A DNA stretch of 64,000 bases from Paramagnetospirillum kuznetsovii (GCF_003284725.1 NZ_PGTO01000003.1:282153-346152); one strand, 5' to 3'. Counted from the first letter of the stretch, positions 9,134-18,332 are shown. The notes: generated by a model not told the origin, from the sequence alone. Translations and numbers: made by a program.

Positions 9134-9514
9134 ATGGCCGACAATGCCGACCCGTTTCCCGATTTGGATGCCGCCGCCCTGGAGCGCGCCGAGGCCGCCC
9201 TGGCCAATTTGGCGACCCGCTATCTTGAATGGGCCGAGGCCGATCTGGTGAAGCTCGAAGCCGCCCTGGCGGCGGGTCGTTTCGACCAGATGTTCGGCAT
9301 CGCCCATGACATGAAGGGTCAGGGCGCCACCTTCGCCTATCCCCTGGTCAGCGAGTTGGGCAATCGACTGTGCCGACTTGTGGAGACCGCCCCCACCCCT
9401 GATGCGGCGCAATTGGCGCGCATGGCGGCCCTGGTGGCGGCCATGGGAGAGATCATTCGCGGGCGGTTTTCGGGGGACGGCGGCGACATGGGCCGCCGCC
9501 TGCTCGCACTTTAG
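9134..9514 (+). CDS. Histidine phosphotransfer (HPt) domain protein
   Basis: This 126-residue protein is all helical. The sequence FGIAHDMKGQGATFAYPLV at about residues 55-73 matches the HPt consensus H-x-x-K-G, with His59 the expected phospho-acceptor. There is no other domain, so it would relay phosphate between a hybrid kinase and a response regulator in a multistep phosphorelay. Neither partner lies beside it; the orphan kinase at 6232-7962 is the nearest two-component gene but has no receiver domain to pass phosphate to HPt. Confidence 0.8.
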   Translation: MADNADPFPDLDAAALERAEAALANLATRYLEWAEADLVKLEAALAAGRFDQMFGIAHDMKGQGATFAYPLVSELGNRLCRLVETAPTPDAAQLARMAALVAAMGEIIRGRFSGDGGDMGRRLLAL

Positions 9515-10662
9515 AGCCCCTGAATTTCCCTAAAGCCCTGGACGATCAACCGGGCACGGGCCGATTGACGGGCGTTGAGCGTCTTGGCGATGGCATCGCG
9601 CGCGGCGGCCGCTCCCTCTTCCCCCGCCGAGGCGGCAAGGTCGTACAATACGAAGGCGCGGACGGGATCCTTGACGAACAACCCGTCACCCTTGGCGGCG
9701 TGACCGCCCAGCGCCATGGTGGCCTCGGCGTGCCCTTGGGCCGCGGCGGCCTCCAGCCAGACGATGCCGGCCGCCATGTTCAGCGGCAGATCGATGCCGG
9801 TCACCAGCGCGCTGCCAAGATGGTATTGCGCCTCGGCATGACCGGCGCGGGCGGCGGCTTCCAGGCGGCGTTCGCCCTCCACCATCCCTGGCCGCACGAG
9901 GCTGATCTTTTCATCGCCCCCGGCGGGCTTGGCGGCATAGAGCACGGCGCCGAAGGGCAGCCCCTTGCGCTCGGCGTCCTTCAGGCTCCACTCCTCCTCG
10001 GTTGGCATCCGCCAGAAGCCCTGGCGGGCAAGCAGCAGACGACCGAGCCGGAACTGGGCTTCCACATCGCCGTAAAGGGCGATGGCGACCCGCAGCCAAC
10101 CCTCGACGGCATCGTCATTGGGCGCGACCCCCAGCCCCTTGTCGAAGGCCTCGGCCAGAATCATGGGGGCGCGGGCGTCTCCGGCGGCGGCGGCGGCGGC
10201 GATCCAGGCGGCGCCGTCCTGGCCACCCAATGAGGCGATCTTTCCGGCCAGAACCATCTCGGTCCAGCGGGTGCGGGCCTCGGCATTGCCGAGGACGCCG
10301 GCACGATACAGCCACTGGCCGGCGGCCACCGTATCGCGGCCGACGCCCTGGCCGCGTTCATAGGCGGCGGAGACATCCAGCGCGGCCAAGGCATTGCCGT
10401 TGACCGCCGACAGGACCAGCCAGGACAGGGCGGCGTGATGATCGGTCTTGACGCCGTGGCCGTCGCGATAGGCCAGCCCAAGCTGATGCTGCGCCTCGGC
10501 CTCTCCCCTGGCGGCGGCGGCCATAAGGAGGGTCAGATGGCTGTCGGCGGCCGGTTTGGCCGACTTGACCGCCTTGCCCTTGGCAGGCTTGGCGGTTTCG
10601 GCCTGGACCGACAGCGGCAAACCGATTGCGATCAGCGCGGCGACGAATGCAGCGATCCTCAT
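9511..10662 (-). CDS. Secreted Sel1-repeat protein
   Basis: I place the start at the ATG at 10662, giving 383 residues with a clean signal peptide (MRIAAFVAALIAIGLPLSVQA). The reading frame stays open upstream, but that part does not look like protein. The mature region holds several Sel1/TPR-like repeats of about 36 residues, with motifs such as EAQHQLGLAYRDG, EAQFRLGRLLL, EAQYHLGSALVTG and EATMALGGHAAKG. Sel1 proteins act as protein-interaction scaffolds in the periplasm or cytoplasm; the partner is unknown. The stop codon overlaps the end of the HPt gene by 4 bp in convergent orientation. Confidence 0.8.
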   Translation of the reverse strand: MRIAAFVAALIAIGLPLSVQAETAKPAKGKAVKSAKPAADSHLTLLMAAAARGEAEAQHQLGLAYRDGHGVKTDHHAALSWLVLSAVNGNALAALDVSAAYERGQGVGRDTVAAGQWLYRAGVLGNAEARTRWTEMVLAGKIASLGGQDGAAWIAAAAAAGDARAPMILAEAFDKGLGVAPNDDAVEGWLRVAIALYGDVEAQFRLGRLLLARQGFWRMPTEEEWSLKDAERKGLPFGAVLYAAKPAGGDEKISLVRPGMVEGERRLEAAARAGHAEAQYHLGSALVTGIDLPLNMAAGIVWLEAAAAQGHAEATMALGGHAAKGDGLFVKDPVRAFVLYDLAASAGEEGAAAARDAIAKTLNARQSARARLIVQGFREIQGL

Positions 10663-10816
10663 GAGGTACGGCTTTCCAAGTCCCTGGAGATGGGGGCGCA
10701 TGATTCCACTTCCCGCGAGCGAAGGCAATCGGAGCTTGGAGGCGGGCGGCGTTTCTCCGGTAGCCTGCGACGCCCCAGCAAGGCAAACTGCCGGAAGACG
10801 CGGCGTGGAACGGACA

Positions 10817-12322
10817 ATGAGCATGGGCAAGGGTGTCTTGATTGGGGTAATGGCGCTGCTCTGGGCAGGCTCGGCCATGGCCGAGCAGGTTCGGCTGACC
10901 TTCCTGCATGTCAACGATATCTACGAATACAGGCCGGTGGGCGGTCAGGGTGGGCTGGCGGAATTGATGACCCGCCTGGACGAGAAGCGCGCCAGCGTCG
11001 CCAATCCCGTCTTCACCTTCGGCGGCGACCTGCTCAGTCCGTCACTGGCCTCCAACATCACCAAGGGCGCCCATCTGATCGAATTCTTCAACGCCCTGGC
11101 GCCCGCCGCCGCCGTCCCCGGCAATCACGAATTCGATTTCGGCGCCGCCAATTTCGCCGTCAGAATCGGCGAATCCCGCTTCCCCTGGATCGGCAGCAAT
11201 GTACTGGGGTCCGACGGCAAGCCGTTCGGCGGCATGCTGGCCTCGCTTCTGACCGAGATCGGCGGCGTCAAACTGGGCTTTCTCGGCGTGCTGACGAGCC
11301 AGACATCCCGAATGAGTTCCGCCGATGGCGTCACCTTCGCCGACGAGAAATCCACCGCCCTCGCCATGGCCCAGGAATTGCGCAATCGCGGCGCCGAGGT
11401 GGTGATCGCCCTGACCCATCAGGATATGGACGAAGACCGCCGCCTGGCCTTGAAGGCGCGTGGCATCGACCTGATCCTGGGCGGCCATGATCACGATCCC
11501 ATCAGCTATAAGGAAGACGGAGCCCTGGTGGTCAAGGCGGGTCACGACGCCCAATTCCTGGCCGAGGTGGAAATGCTGGTCGACCGGCCCGATCCCGGCA
11601 AGACCGGCCCTACCACGGTGACGCCGCTGTCCTGGCGCTTCACCCGCGTCGCCGGTGCGCCCCCCAGCCCCAAGCTGGCCGGGCTGGCGGCAAGGGTGGA
11701 CGCCCTCTTGGGCGACGCGCTGGAAGCACCGCTGGCCACCCTGACCACCGCCATGGACAGCCGGACAGGAGCGGTGCGCGGCGACGAATCCGCCATCGGC
11801 AATCTGTTCGCCGATGCGCTTCGCGCCCATTTCAAGGCCGATATGGCGCTGATCAATGGTGGCGGCCTGCGGGGCAATCGGCAATACGAGCCGGGCACCG
11901 TCCTGACCCGGCGCGACATCCTGGCCGAGATGCCGTTCGGCAACGCGGTCATGGCGCTGGACATCACCGGCAAGCAAATGCTGGCGGCACTGGAACATGG
12001 CCTGTCCGCCGTTGCGGCCAAGGCCGGGCGCTTTCCCCAGGTGTCGGGCCTCGCCGTCACCTATGATTCCACCAAACCCGTGGGCAGCCGGGTGATCTCC
12101 GCCCTGGTCAACGGCAAACCGCTGGAGCCCCGCCGGGTCTACCGTCTGGCCACCACCGACTATCTCGGCAATGGCGGCGACGACTATAAGGTGCTGACCG
12201 AGGCCACGGTGGTGGTGGACGCCAGCGGCGGACCGCTGCTGGCCAATGTGGTGACCGACTACCTGACCACCCAAAAGACCGTCGCCCCAAAGGTGGAAGG
12301 CCGGGTGGTGGCGGTCAGATAG
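10817..12322 (+). CDS. Secreted 5'-nucleotidase / 2',3'-cyclic phosphodiesterase family enzyme
   Basis: From the ATG at 10817 the product is 501 residues with a signal peptide cut after GSAMA. The N-terminal metallophosphoesterase domain shows the metal ligands in FLHVNDIYEY, FGGDLLSPS, PGNHEFDFG and GGHDHDP. The C-terminal 5'-nucleotidase domain contains SAIGNLFADALR, INGGGLRGN and the nucleobase-stacking region near TTDYLGNGGDDY. It is expected in the periplasm, where it would dephosphorylate nucleotides for salvage of nucleosides and phosphate. The first T of the usual HTND motif is replaced (HVND), which is common in the family. It stands alone, divergent from the Sel1 gene. Confidence 0.9.
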   Translation: MSMGKGVLIGVMALLWAGSAMAEQVRLTFLHVNDIYEYRPVGGQGGLAELMTRLDEKRASVANPVFTFGGDLLSPSLASNITKGAHLIEFFNALAPAAAVPGNHEFDFGAANFAVRIGESRFPWIGSNVLGSDGKPFGGMLASLLTEIGGVKLGFLGVLTSQTSRMSSADGVTFADEKSTALAMAQELRNRGAEVVIALTHQDMDEDRRLALKARGIDLILGGHDHDPISYKEDGALVVKAGHDAQFLAEVEMLVDRPDPGKTGPTTVTPLSWRFTRVAGAPPSPKLAGLAARVDALLGDALEAPLATLTTAMDSRTGAVRGDESAIGNLFADALRAHFKADMALINGGGLRGNRQYEPGTVLTRRDILAEMPFGNAVMALDITGKQMLAALEHGLSAVAAKAGRFPQVSGLAVTYDSTKPVGSRVISALVNGKPLEPRRVYRLATTDYLGNGGDDYKVLTEATVVVDASGGPLLANVVTDYLTTQKTVAPKVEGRVVAVR

Positions 12323-12363
12323 GACGCCTTGTGCTCTTTCCGTTCCCCCTGTAGTCTCCGGCC

Positions 12364-15162
12364 ATGTCCGACGCTTCCCGCATTCTGCTGCCCCATTGCC
12401 CGGTCCTGGTGACGGGGGCCAGGGGCGCCGTGGCGTTGGAGCCGGACGGCGAGTTCAAGCGGCTGTCCACCCCTCAGGCGGCGCGCTACGCCCGCAATGA
12501 ATCGCCGCTGGTCTGCCACGGCCCGGCGGTGGCGGCCAAGTTGGGCCTGGACGATTTCATCCGCCTCGACATCCTGGAACTGTTCGCCTTCGTGCGGCCC
12601 GCCCGCTTTTGCCTGCCGACGCCGCGCGGCGTGGCCGAGTCCTTGGGCTTGCCTCGCCCGGCGGATATAGAGGACGAGGCCGAGGCGCTGTTGAGCGCGA
12701 CACGGCGCCTGCTGGAGGAACTGGCCCGCGCCACCGCCGCCGAGAAGGCGTCCAAGGCGGTCGATACCCGTGGGCTGGCCTGGATGATGGCGCGGTCGGG
12801 CTGGGGCTGGGGCAGCCCCGTGCTGGCGGCGCTGGGCGTCCAGGGCGATGCCGGGCGCGGCGGCGGAGCCGCGCGGGTGTGGGAGCGGTTGCCGGAATGG
12901 AATGAATTCGCCCCCGAGCCGCCCGCCAGCAGCCTTCCCGTGGAGCCCGCCGAGGCCCGCGACCGCCTGGCTGCCATGCTGGGCGCCGGGGCGGAGCAGC
13001 GGCCCAGCCAGGCCGATTACGCTTCCGCCGTCAGCCAAGCCTTCCAGCCCCGCGACAAGGAGGGCGCGCCGCGTCTGGTGCTGGCCGAGGCGGGCACCGG
13101 CACCGGCAAGACCCTGGGCTATATCGCGCCCGCCAGCGTCTGGGCCGAAAAGAATACCGCGCCGGTGTGGATCAGCACTCATACCCGCAACCTGCAACGC
13201 CAGTTGGATTTTGAACTGGACCGCCTGTTCCCGCTGCCCCACGACAAGGCGCGCAAGGTGGTGATCCGCAAGGGCCGCGAGAACTATGTCTGCCTGCTGA
13301 ATTTCGAGGAACAACTGAACCGCAACCGCAATCAGGACGCCCATGCCCTGGGCCTGATGGCGCGCTGGGTGCTGGCGACGCGGGATGGCGACATGGTGGG
13401 CGGCGATTTCCCCGGCTGGCTGGTGGATCTGCTGGGCCGGGCACGCACCATGGGCATGGCCGACCGCCGGGGCGAATGCGTCTTTTCCGCCTGCTTCCAC
13501 TACCGCAAATGCTTCATCGAGCGCGCCGTGCGCCGGGCGCGCCGCGCCGACATCGTGGTGGCCAATCACGCCCTGGTCATGGTCCAGGCGGCGCTGGGCG
13601 GCCTTGACGACGGTTTCATGCCGACGCGCACCGTGTTCGACGAAGGCCATCACGTGTTCGACGCCGCCGACGCGGCGTTCTCCGCCCATCTCACCGGGTT
13701 GGAGGCCGCCGAGTTGCGGCGCTGGCTGCTGGGACCGGAGGGCGAGGCGGCGTCGCGCTCGCGGGCCAGGGGCTTGCAGCGCCGCGCCGAGGATCTGGTG
13801 GGGCATTCCGAGGACTGCGTGCGCGCCCTGGAACAGGCCCTGGCGGCGGCCCGCGCCCTGCCCGGCCCCGGCTGGCTGCAGCGCCTGGGCGAAGGCGCCG
13901 CCCATGGACCGTCGGAGACCTTCCTGGCCCTGGTGCGCCAGCAGGTCTATGCCCGCGCCCCCCACGGCGATTCGCCGTTCAGCCTGGAGACCGAGAGCCG
14001 TCCACCGCTGCCCGACCTGCCGCTGGCCGCCGCCGATCTGGCCCAGGCGCTGGGGCGGCTGGGGGCGCCCTTGCAGGTGCTGATGAAATCCCTGGCAAGC
14101 CTGCTGGACGACGAGGCCGCCGATCTCGACTCCTCCACCCGCTCGCGCATCGAGGGCATCTGCCGCTCCATCGAGCGCCGCGCCCTGCTGCCGCTGGCCG
14201 GATGGAAGGGCATGCTCGACACCCTGGCCAGCCCCCTCCCCAACCCTCCCCCGGCACAGCCGGGGGAGGGAGGGCCCCGCGAAGCGGGAGGGTGGGGGCA
14301 ATATGTGGACTGGCTGTCGGTGGAACGCATGGACGGCCGCGACATGGATGTGGGCATGCACCGCCACTGGGTCGATCCCACCATCCCCTTCGCCAAGGCG
14401 GTGGTGGAGCCCTCGCACGGGGTGGTGATCACCTCGGCGACCCTGCGCGACGGCTCCGGCGATACCGAGGTTGACTGGCGGGCGGCGGAACGGCGCACCG
14501 GCGCCGCCCATCTGCCCGGCGCCGCCTTGCGCGCCGCCATGGCCTCACCCTTCGATTATCCGGCCCAGACCAAGGTGCTGATCGTCACCGATGTGCGCAA
14601 GGACGACATGGATCAGGTGGGCGCCGCCTATCGGGAACTGTTCCTGGCGTCGGGCGGCGGCGGGCTGGGCCTGTTCACCGCCATCTCGCGCCTGAGGGCG
14701 GTGCACAAGCGCATCGGCGGCCCGCTGGAGGATGCCGGTATCCCCCTGCTGGCCCAGCATGTGGACAATATGGACACCAGCACCCTGGTCGACATCTTCC
14801 GCGCCGAGGAGGAATCCTGCCTGTTGGGCACCGACGCGGTCAGGGACGGCGTCGATGTGCCGGGCCGGTCGCTCAGGCTGATCGTGTTCGACCGAGTGCC
14901 GTGGCCGCGCCCCGACATCCTGCACAAGGCGCGCCGCGCCCATTTCGGCGGCAAATCCTATGACGACATGATCACGAGGCTGCGCCTGAAGCAGGCCTTC
15001 GGGCGGCTGGTGCGCCGGGCGGGCGATCACGGGCTGTTCGTGCTGCTGGACCCCATGATGCCGTCGCGGCTGTTCGGCGCCTTTCCCGACGGCGTCGTGC
15101 CGGTCAAGGTGGGACTGGCGGAAGCGGTGCGGATGACGACCGAGTTCCTGGCGCGGGAGTAA
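12364..15162 (+). CDS. DinG/XPD-type Fe-S ATP-dependent DNA helicase
   Basis: A 932-residue superfamily 2 helicase. Walker A is AGTGTGKT at residues 243-250 and the DEAH-like box is DEGH at 426-429. Four cysteines, C310, C372, C377 and C383, have the spacing of the 4Fe-4S cluster of XPD/DinG helicases, which unwind DNA 5' to 3' and can clear R-loops and D-loops. The C-terminal motifs include ITSATLRDGS and QAFGRLVRRAGDHG. An N-terminal extension of about 200 residues precedes the helicase core. Residues 623-645 are encoded by a palindromic repeat inserted in frame (see findings). The gene is monocistronic. Confidence 0.9.
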   Translation: MSDASRILLPHCPVLVTGARGAVALEPDGEFKRLSTPQAARYARNESPLVCHGPAVAAKLGLDDFIRLDILELFAFVRPARFCLPTPRGVAESLGLPRPADIEDEAEALLSATRRLLEELARATAAEKASKAVDTRGLAWMMARSGWGWGSPVLAALGVQGDAGRGGGAARVWERLPEWNEFAPEPPASSLPVEPAEARDRLAAMLGAGAEQRPSQADYASAVSQAFQPRDKEGAPRLVLAEAGTGTGKTLGYIAPASVWAEKNTAPVWISTHTRNLQRQLDFELDRLFPLPHDKARKVVIRKGRENYVCLLNFEEQLNRNRNQDAHALGLMARWVLATRDGDMVGGDFPGWLVDLLGRARTMGMADRRGECVFSACFHYRKCFIERAVRRARRADIVVANHALVMVQAALGGLDDGFMPTRTVFDEGHHVFDAADAAFSAHLTGLEAAELRRWLLGPEGEAASRSRARGLQRRAEDLVGHSEDCVRALEQALAAARALPGPGWLQRLGEGAAHGPSETFLALVRQQVYARAPHGDSPFSLETESRPPLPDLPLAAADLAQALGRLGAPLQVLMKSLASLLDDEAADLDSSTRSRIEGICRSIERRALLPLAGWKGMLDTLASPLPNPPPAQPGEGGPREAGGWGQYVDWLSVERMDGRDMDVGMHRHWVDPTIPFAKAVVEPSHGVVITSATLRDGSGDTEVDWRAAERRTGAAHLPGAALRAAMASPFDYPAQTKVLIVTDVRKDDMDQVGAAYRELFLASGGGGLGLFTAISRLRAVHKRIGGPLEDAGIPLLAQHVDNMDTSTLVDIFRAEEESCLLGTDAVRDGVDVPGRSLRLIVFDRVPWPRPDILHKARRAHFGGKSYDDMITRLRLKQAFGRLVRRAGDHGLFVLLDPMMPSRLFGAFPDGVVPVKVGLAEAVRMTTEFLARE
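14234..14298. repeat. REP-like palindrome inside the helicase gene
   Basis: A nested palindrome. An outer, nearly complementary arm pair (14238-14250 with 14286-14298) encloses a perfect 12-bp hairpin (CCCTCCCCCGGC at 14244-14255, complement at 14259-14270, loop of 3) and a smaller hairpin CCCGC-GAA-GCGGG at 14276-14288. The reading frame is kept and it encodes a Pro/Gly-rich segment. Confidence 0.85.
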
Positions 15163-15271
15163 TTCCGACGAGCCTTGGCGAGGAGTTGCGGGCAAGGCCC
15201 GGCGCGCTCCATGGCGCGAAAGCCAAGCCGCCGGAGGCGGCGCCCGGCGACTGAGGGACAAACAACAGACC

Positions 15272-16204
15272 CTATTCCGGGCAGATCAGTTCCACCGTGT
15301 CGTTCCCCACCGAAATCTCGGCGGGCAGGCGGGCGACGATGTCGCCGTCGCCCTGGACCGGGGCGCCGCGCGGGCCGGTGATCAGCAAGGTGCGGGCCGA
15401 GATCACCTGGACCTCGGGCAATTCCGACAGCTTGCCCATGGGCAGCGCCAGACCGTAGCGCAACACGCCGCTGATGCCGCTGTTGGGCAGGATGCAGACT
15501 TCCAGCATGGGTTCTTCCAGACTGGCGTCGGGGGCGGCGATGAAGGGACCGCCGTAGAAGCGGCCCTTGCAGGCGACCACCATGCGGCCCTCGTATTCCA
15601 CCCCGTCGGCGCGGATACCCAGCTTGGGGAAATCGTAGCCCACCGCCTGTTTCAGGCTTTCCACCACATAGGCCAGCTTGCCGGTGCGGCGCTTCAGGGC
15701 GACGTTGACGCCCGCCACCACATGGGCGTCCAGCCCGGCCCCGGCCATCAGCAGGAAGCGGCGGCAATTGGCCACCGCCACATGCACATGGCGGGCGGGG
15801 CCGAAGGCGATGGCGCGGGCGATCTGGTCGAGATTGCGGGGATCGAGGCCGATCTCGCAGGCCAGCACATTGGCGGTGCCCAGGGGAATCACCCCCAGCG
15901 CCAGTCCGCCCGATCCGCGCCCCAATCCGTTCAGAACCTCGTTGACGGTGCCGTCGCCGCCAGCGGCGATCACCGCGTCGTAAAGGTCGGGTGAGGCCTG
16001 GGTCGCGAAATCCTCGGCATCGCCGCGCTGGCCGGTTTGCTTGGAGGTGACGGCGCAGCCCAGCAGTTCCAGGCGCTCGATCACGTCCAGCAGGCGACGC
16101 TGCTTGTGGCGCCCGGCGGTGGGGTTATGGACGACCAGCACCCGACGAGGCGTCGTCGGGACACAAAGGGCGGCGGCGGAATCCGTCATGCGAGGTGATT
16201 GCAT
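15272..16204 (-). CDS. Diacylglycerol/lipid kinase family protein, YegS/DgkB-like
   Basis: A 310-residue protein of the DAGK catalytic superfamily. It shows the nucleotide-binding motif VVHNPTAGR at about residues 24-32, the GGDGT motif (VIAAGGDGTVNEVLNGLG) at about 80-97, and GVIPLGTANVLA. The C-terminal domain matches the YegS/sphingosine-kinase beta-sandwich. It should phosphorylate a lipid such as diacylglycerol at the inner membrane. Start 16204 gives MQSPRMTDS; the ATG at 16189 is also possible. It is divergent from the PlcP-like and glycosyltransferase genes, whose products would respectively make and use diacylglycerol. Confidence 0.85.
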   Translation of the reverse strand: MQSPRMTDSAAALCVPTTPRRVLVVHNPTAGRHKQRRLLDVIERLELLGCAVTSKQTGQRGDAEDFATQASPDLYDAVIAAGGDGTVNEVLNGLGRGSGGLALGVIPLGTANVLACEIGLDPRNLDQIARAIAFGPARHVHVAVANCRRFLLMAGAGLDAHVVAGVNVALKRRTGKLAYVVESLKQAVGYDFPKLGIRADGVEYEGRMVVACKGRFYGGPFIAAPDASLEEPMLEVCILPNSGISGVLRYGLALPMGKLSELPEVQVISARTLLITGPRGAPVQGDGDIVARLPAEISVGNDTVELICPE

Positions 16205-16377
16205 GACGCGGTGTATATCGCGACGGCGAAGCCCAAAGTATTAAATTAATGTTACAGAATTAATTCGGATTAATGAAATGTAATCTGCGGGAATCAAAAT
16301 ATATGTACACGGAGACCCGCAAGACACTAAAAGCATACAGCAAGGTCTATCGAGAACTGTGATCGGATGTTTAACCG
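16205..16377. promoter_or_regulatory. A+T-rich divergent promoter region
   Basis: This 173-bp region separates the lipid kinase from the PlcP-like gene. It is rich in TTAAT repeats (TATTAAATTAATG, AGAATTAATTCGGATTAATG) and probably carries divergent promoters. I looked for a Pho box (two CTGTCAT-like half sites) and did not find a convincing one. Confidence 0.45.
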
Positions 16378-17217
16378 ATGAACGCCAATCCAGACACAAA
16401 GCGGCGTTACAGGACCATCTGGATTTCCGATATTCATCTTGGAACCCGTGGCTGCAAGGCCGACGATCTTCTGGATTTCCTCAAGAACACCGAGTCGGAC
16501 ACCCTCTATCTGGTGGGCGACATCATCGACGGCTGGCGCCTGCGCCGCTCGTGGTACTGGCCCCAGGCCCATAACGACGTGGTGCAAAAGGTGCTGCGCA
16601 AGGCGCGCAAGGGCACCACCGTCTTCTTCATTCCCGGCAATCACGATGAATTCGCCCGCGAATATCACGGGCTGCTGTTCGGCGACATCAAGTTGGAAAC
16701 CACCGTCATCCACCAGACCGCCGACGGCAAGAAATTGCTGGTGCTGCACGGCGACGCCTTCGACGGCGTGGTCAAGCATGCCAAGTGGCTGGCCCATCTG
16801 GGCGACGGGGCCTATACCCTGGCGCTGGGCCTGAACCACTGGTTCAACGTGGTGCGCCGTCGCATGGGATTTCCCTATTGGTCGCTGTCGGCCTATCTGA
16901 AGCACAAGGTCAAGAACGCCGTCCAGTTCATCGCCGACTACGAACAGGCGGTGGCCGAGGAAGCGCGCCGCCATGGTGCCGACGGCGTTGTCTGCGGCCA
17001 TATCCATCACGCCGAAATGCGCGATCACGGCGGCATTCTGTACTGCAACGACGGCGACTGGGTCGAGAGCTGCACCGCCCTGGTGGAGAATTTCGACGGA
17101 TCGCTGGAAATCCTCCATTGGCTGGGACGATCCGCCGTCTCCACCGTCACCGAAAGTCCCATGACCGCAGGTCACGGCCGCGACGGCGGCCGCGCGCCAC
17201 ATGGCGCGGAAGCCTAG
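16378..17217 (+). CDS. Metallophosphoesterase, PlcP / LpxH-like
   Basis: A 279-residue calcineurin-type phosphoesterase without signal peptide. The metal-site motifs are all present: SDIHLG (Asp18, His20), GDIIDGW (Asp48), GNHDE (88-91), LHGDAFD and GHIHHAE. Such proteins are usually annotated as UDP-2,3-diacylglucosamine diphosphatases, but the sequence style (RSWYWPQAHNDVVQKVLRKA) and the following glycosyltransferase match the alphaproteobacterial PlcP phospholipase C, which releases diacylglycerol from phospholipids during phosphate shortage. Either activity is possible; I favour PlcP from context. The lipid-kinase gene diverges upstream. Confidence 0.75.
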   Translation: MNANPDTKRRYRTIWISDIHLGTRGCKADDLLDFLKNTESDTLYLVGDIIDGWRLRRSWYWPQAHNDVVQKVLRKARKGTTVFFIPGNHDEFAREYHGLLFGDIKLETTVIHQTADGKKLLVLHGDAFDGVVKHAKWLAHLGDGAYTLALGLNHWFNVVRRRMGFPYWSLSAYLKHKVKNAVQFIADYEQAVAEEARRHGADGVVCGHIHHAEMRDHGGILYCNDGDWVESCTALVENFDGSLEILHWLGRSAVSTVTESPMTAGHGRDGGRAPHGAEA

Positions 17218-17270
17218 GGGTGCGGAGCACCCCGCCCGGCGCTTGAGGGCGCCTGAAGCAAGGAGAAGGT

Positions 17271-18332
17271 ATGCGCATACTCGTCGTTTCGGATGCTTGG
17301 CGTCCTCAGGTCAATGGTGTCGTCCGCACCCTCGACACCCTGAAGGGCGAGCTGGAACGCACCGGCCACGACGTGGTCATGGTCACGCCGGACCGGTTCC
17401 GCAGCATTCCCTGTCCCACCTATCCCGAAATCCGCCTGGCGTTGCGCCCCGGTCGCAAGCTGGCCCAAATGATCGAATCGGCGCAGCCCTGCGCCATCCA
17501 CATCGCCACCGAAGGCCCGCTGGGCTGGGCGGCGCGGCGCTATTGCATCCGCCGCGGCCTGCCCTTCACCACCGCCTATCACACCCGCTTCCCCGAATAT
17601 ATCCAGGCCCGCTTCCGGGTGCCGTTGCGCATGTCCTACGCGGTGATGCGGCGCTTCCACGGCGCCTCGTCCTCGGTGATGGTGGCCACCCAAGGCATCG
17701 AGACCGAACTGGTGCGGCGCGGCTTCGGCAATATCAGCCGCTGGTCGCGGGGCGTCGATACCGAGATGTTCCGCCCCCGCCCCGAGGCCAAGGGCGAGTC
17801 CGGCCCCTTCGCCGGATTGCCCCGCCCCATCTTCCTCTATGTGGGTCGGGTCGCGGTGGAGAAGAACATCAAATCCTTCCTCGCCCTCGACCTGCCCGGC
17901 ACCAAGGTGGTGGTGGGCGATGGCCCCCAATTGGACGAGATGAAGCGCCGCCACCCCGAGGTCCACTTCACCGGCGCCAAGTTCGGCGAGGAACTGGCCA
18001 CCCATTATGCCGCCGGGGACGTTTTCGTCTTCCCGTCGCGCACCGACACCTTCGGCCTCGTCCTGCTGGAAGCCCTGGCCTCGGGCCTGCCGGTGGCGGC
18101 CTATCCGGTGCCCGGCCCCAACGACGTGATCGGGGCGCATCCGGTGGGCGTGCTGGACGGCGACTTGCGAAGGGCCGCCCTGGGCGCCCTCGATCTCGAT
18201 CCCATCGGCTGCCGCGCCTATGCCCTGGAGTTCTCGTGGTCGGCCGCCACCCGACAGTTCGTGGACAATCTCGCCCCGTTCGAGACTTTTCCCATGCCGG
18301 GGCGGCAGGCGAAGCGATTGTCAGTGGCCTGA
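17271..18332 (+). CDS. Family-1/4 glycosyltransferase, likely lipid glycosyltransferase
   Basis: A 353-residue GT-B glycosyltransferase. The N-terminal domain starts MRILVVSDAWRPQVNGVVRTL, a family signature, with EGPLGWAARRY and YHTRFPEY. The C-terminal nucleotide-sugar domain has FLYVGRVAVEKN and the donor-binding segment SRTDTFGLVLLEALASG. ATG 17271 is preceded by AAGGAGAAGGT. It follows the PlcP-like gene by 53 bp and probably forms an operon with it. In related bacteria the Agt enzyme at this position adds sugar to diacylglycerol to form glycolipids; here that is an inference from neighbourhood. The sugar donor is unknown. Confidence 0.8.
   Translation: MRILVVSDAWRPQVNGVVRTLDTLKGELERTGHDVVMVTPDRFRSIPCPTYPEIRLALRPGRKLAQMIESAQPCAIHIATEGPLGWAARRYCIRRGLPFTTAYHTRFPEYIQARFRVPLRMSYAVMRRFHGASSSVMVATQGIETELVRRGFGNISRWSRGVDTEMFRPRPEAKGESGPFAGLPRPIFLYVGRVAVEKNIKSFLALDLPGTKVVVGDGPQLDEMKRRHPEVHFTGAKFGEELATHYAAGDVFVFPSRTDTFGLVLLEALASGLPVAAYPVPGPNDVIGAHPVGVLDGDLRRAALGALDLDPIGCRAYALEFSWSAATRQFVDNLAPFETFPMPGRQAKRLSVA

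Noticed and set aside
12259-14511. Minus-strand frame of 750 codons
   Set aside because: Shadow of the DinG-like helicase; low-complexity Gly/Ala/Arg/His composition.
16205-16377. Pho box upstream of the PlcP-like gene
   Set aside because: TGTTACAG-like pieces exist, but no pair of 7-bp half sites with the right spacing was found.
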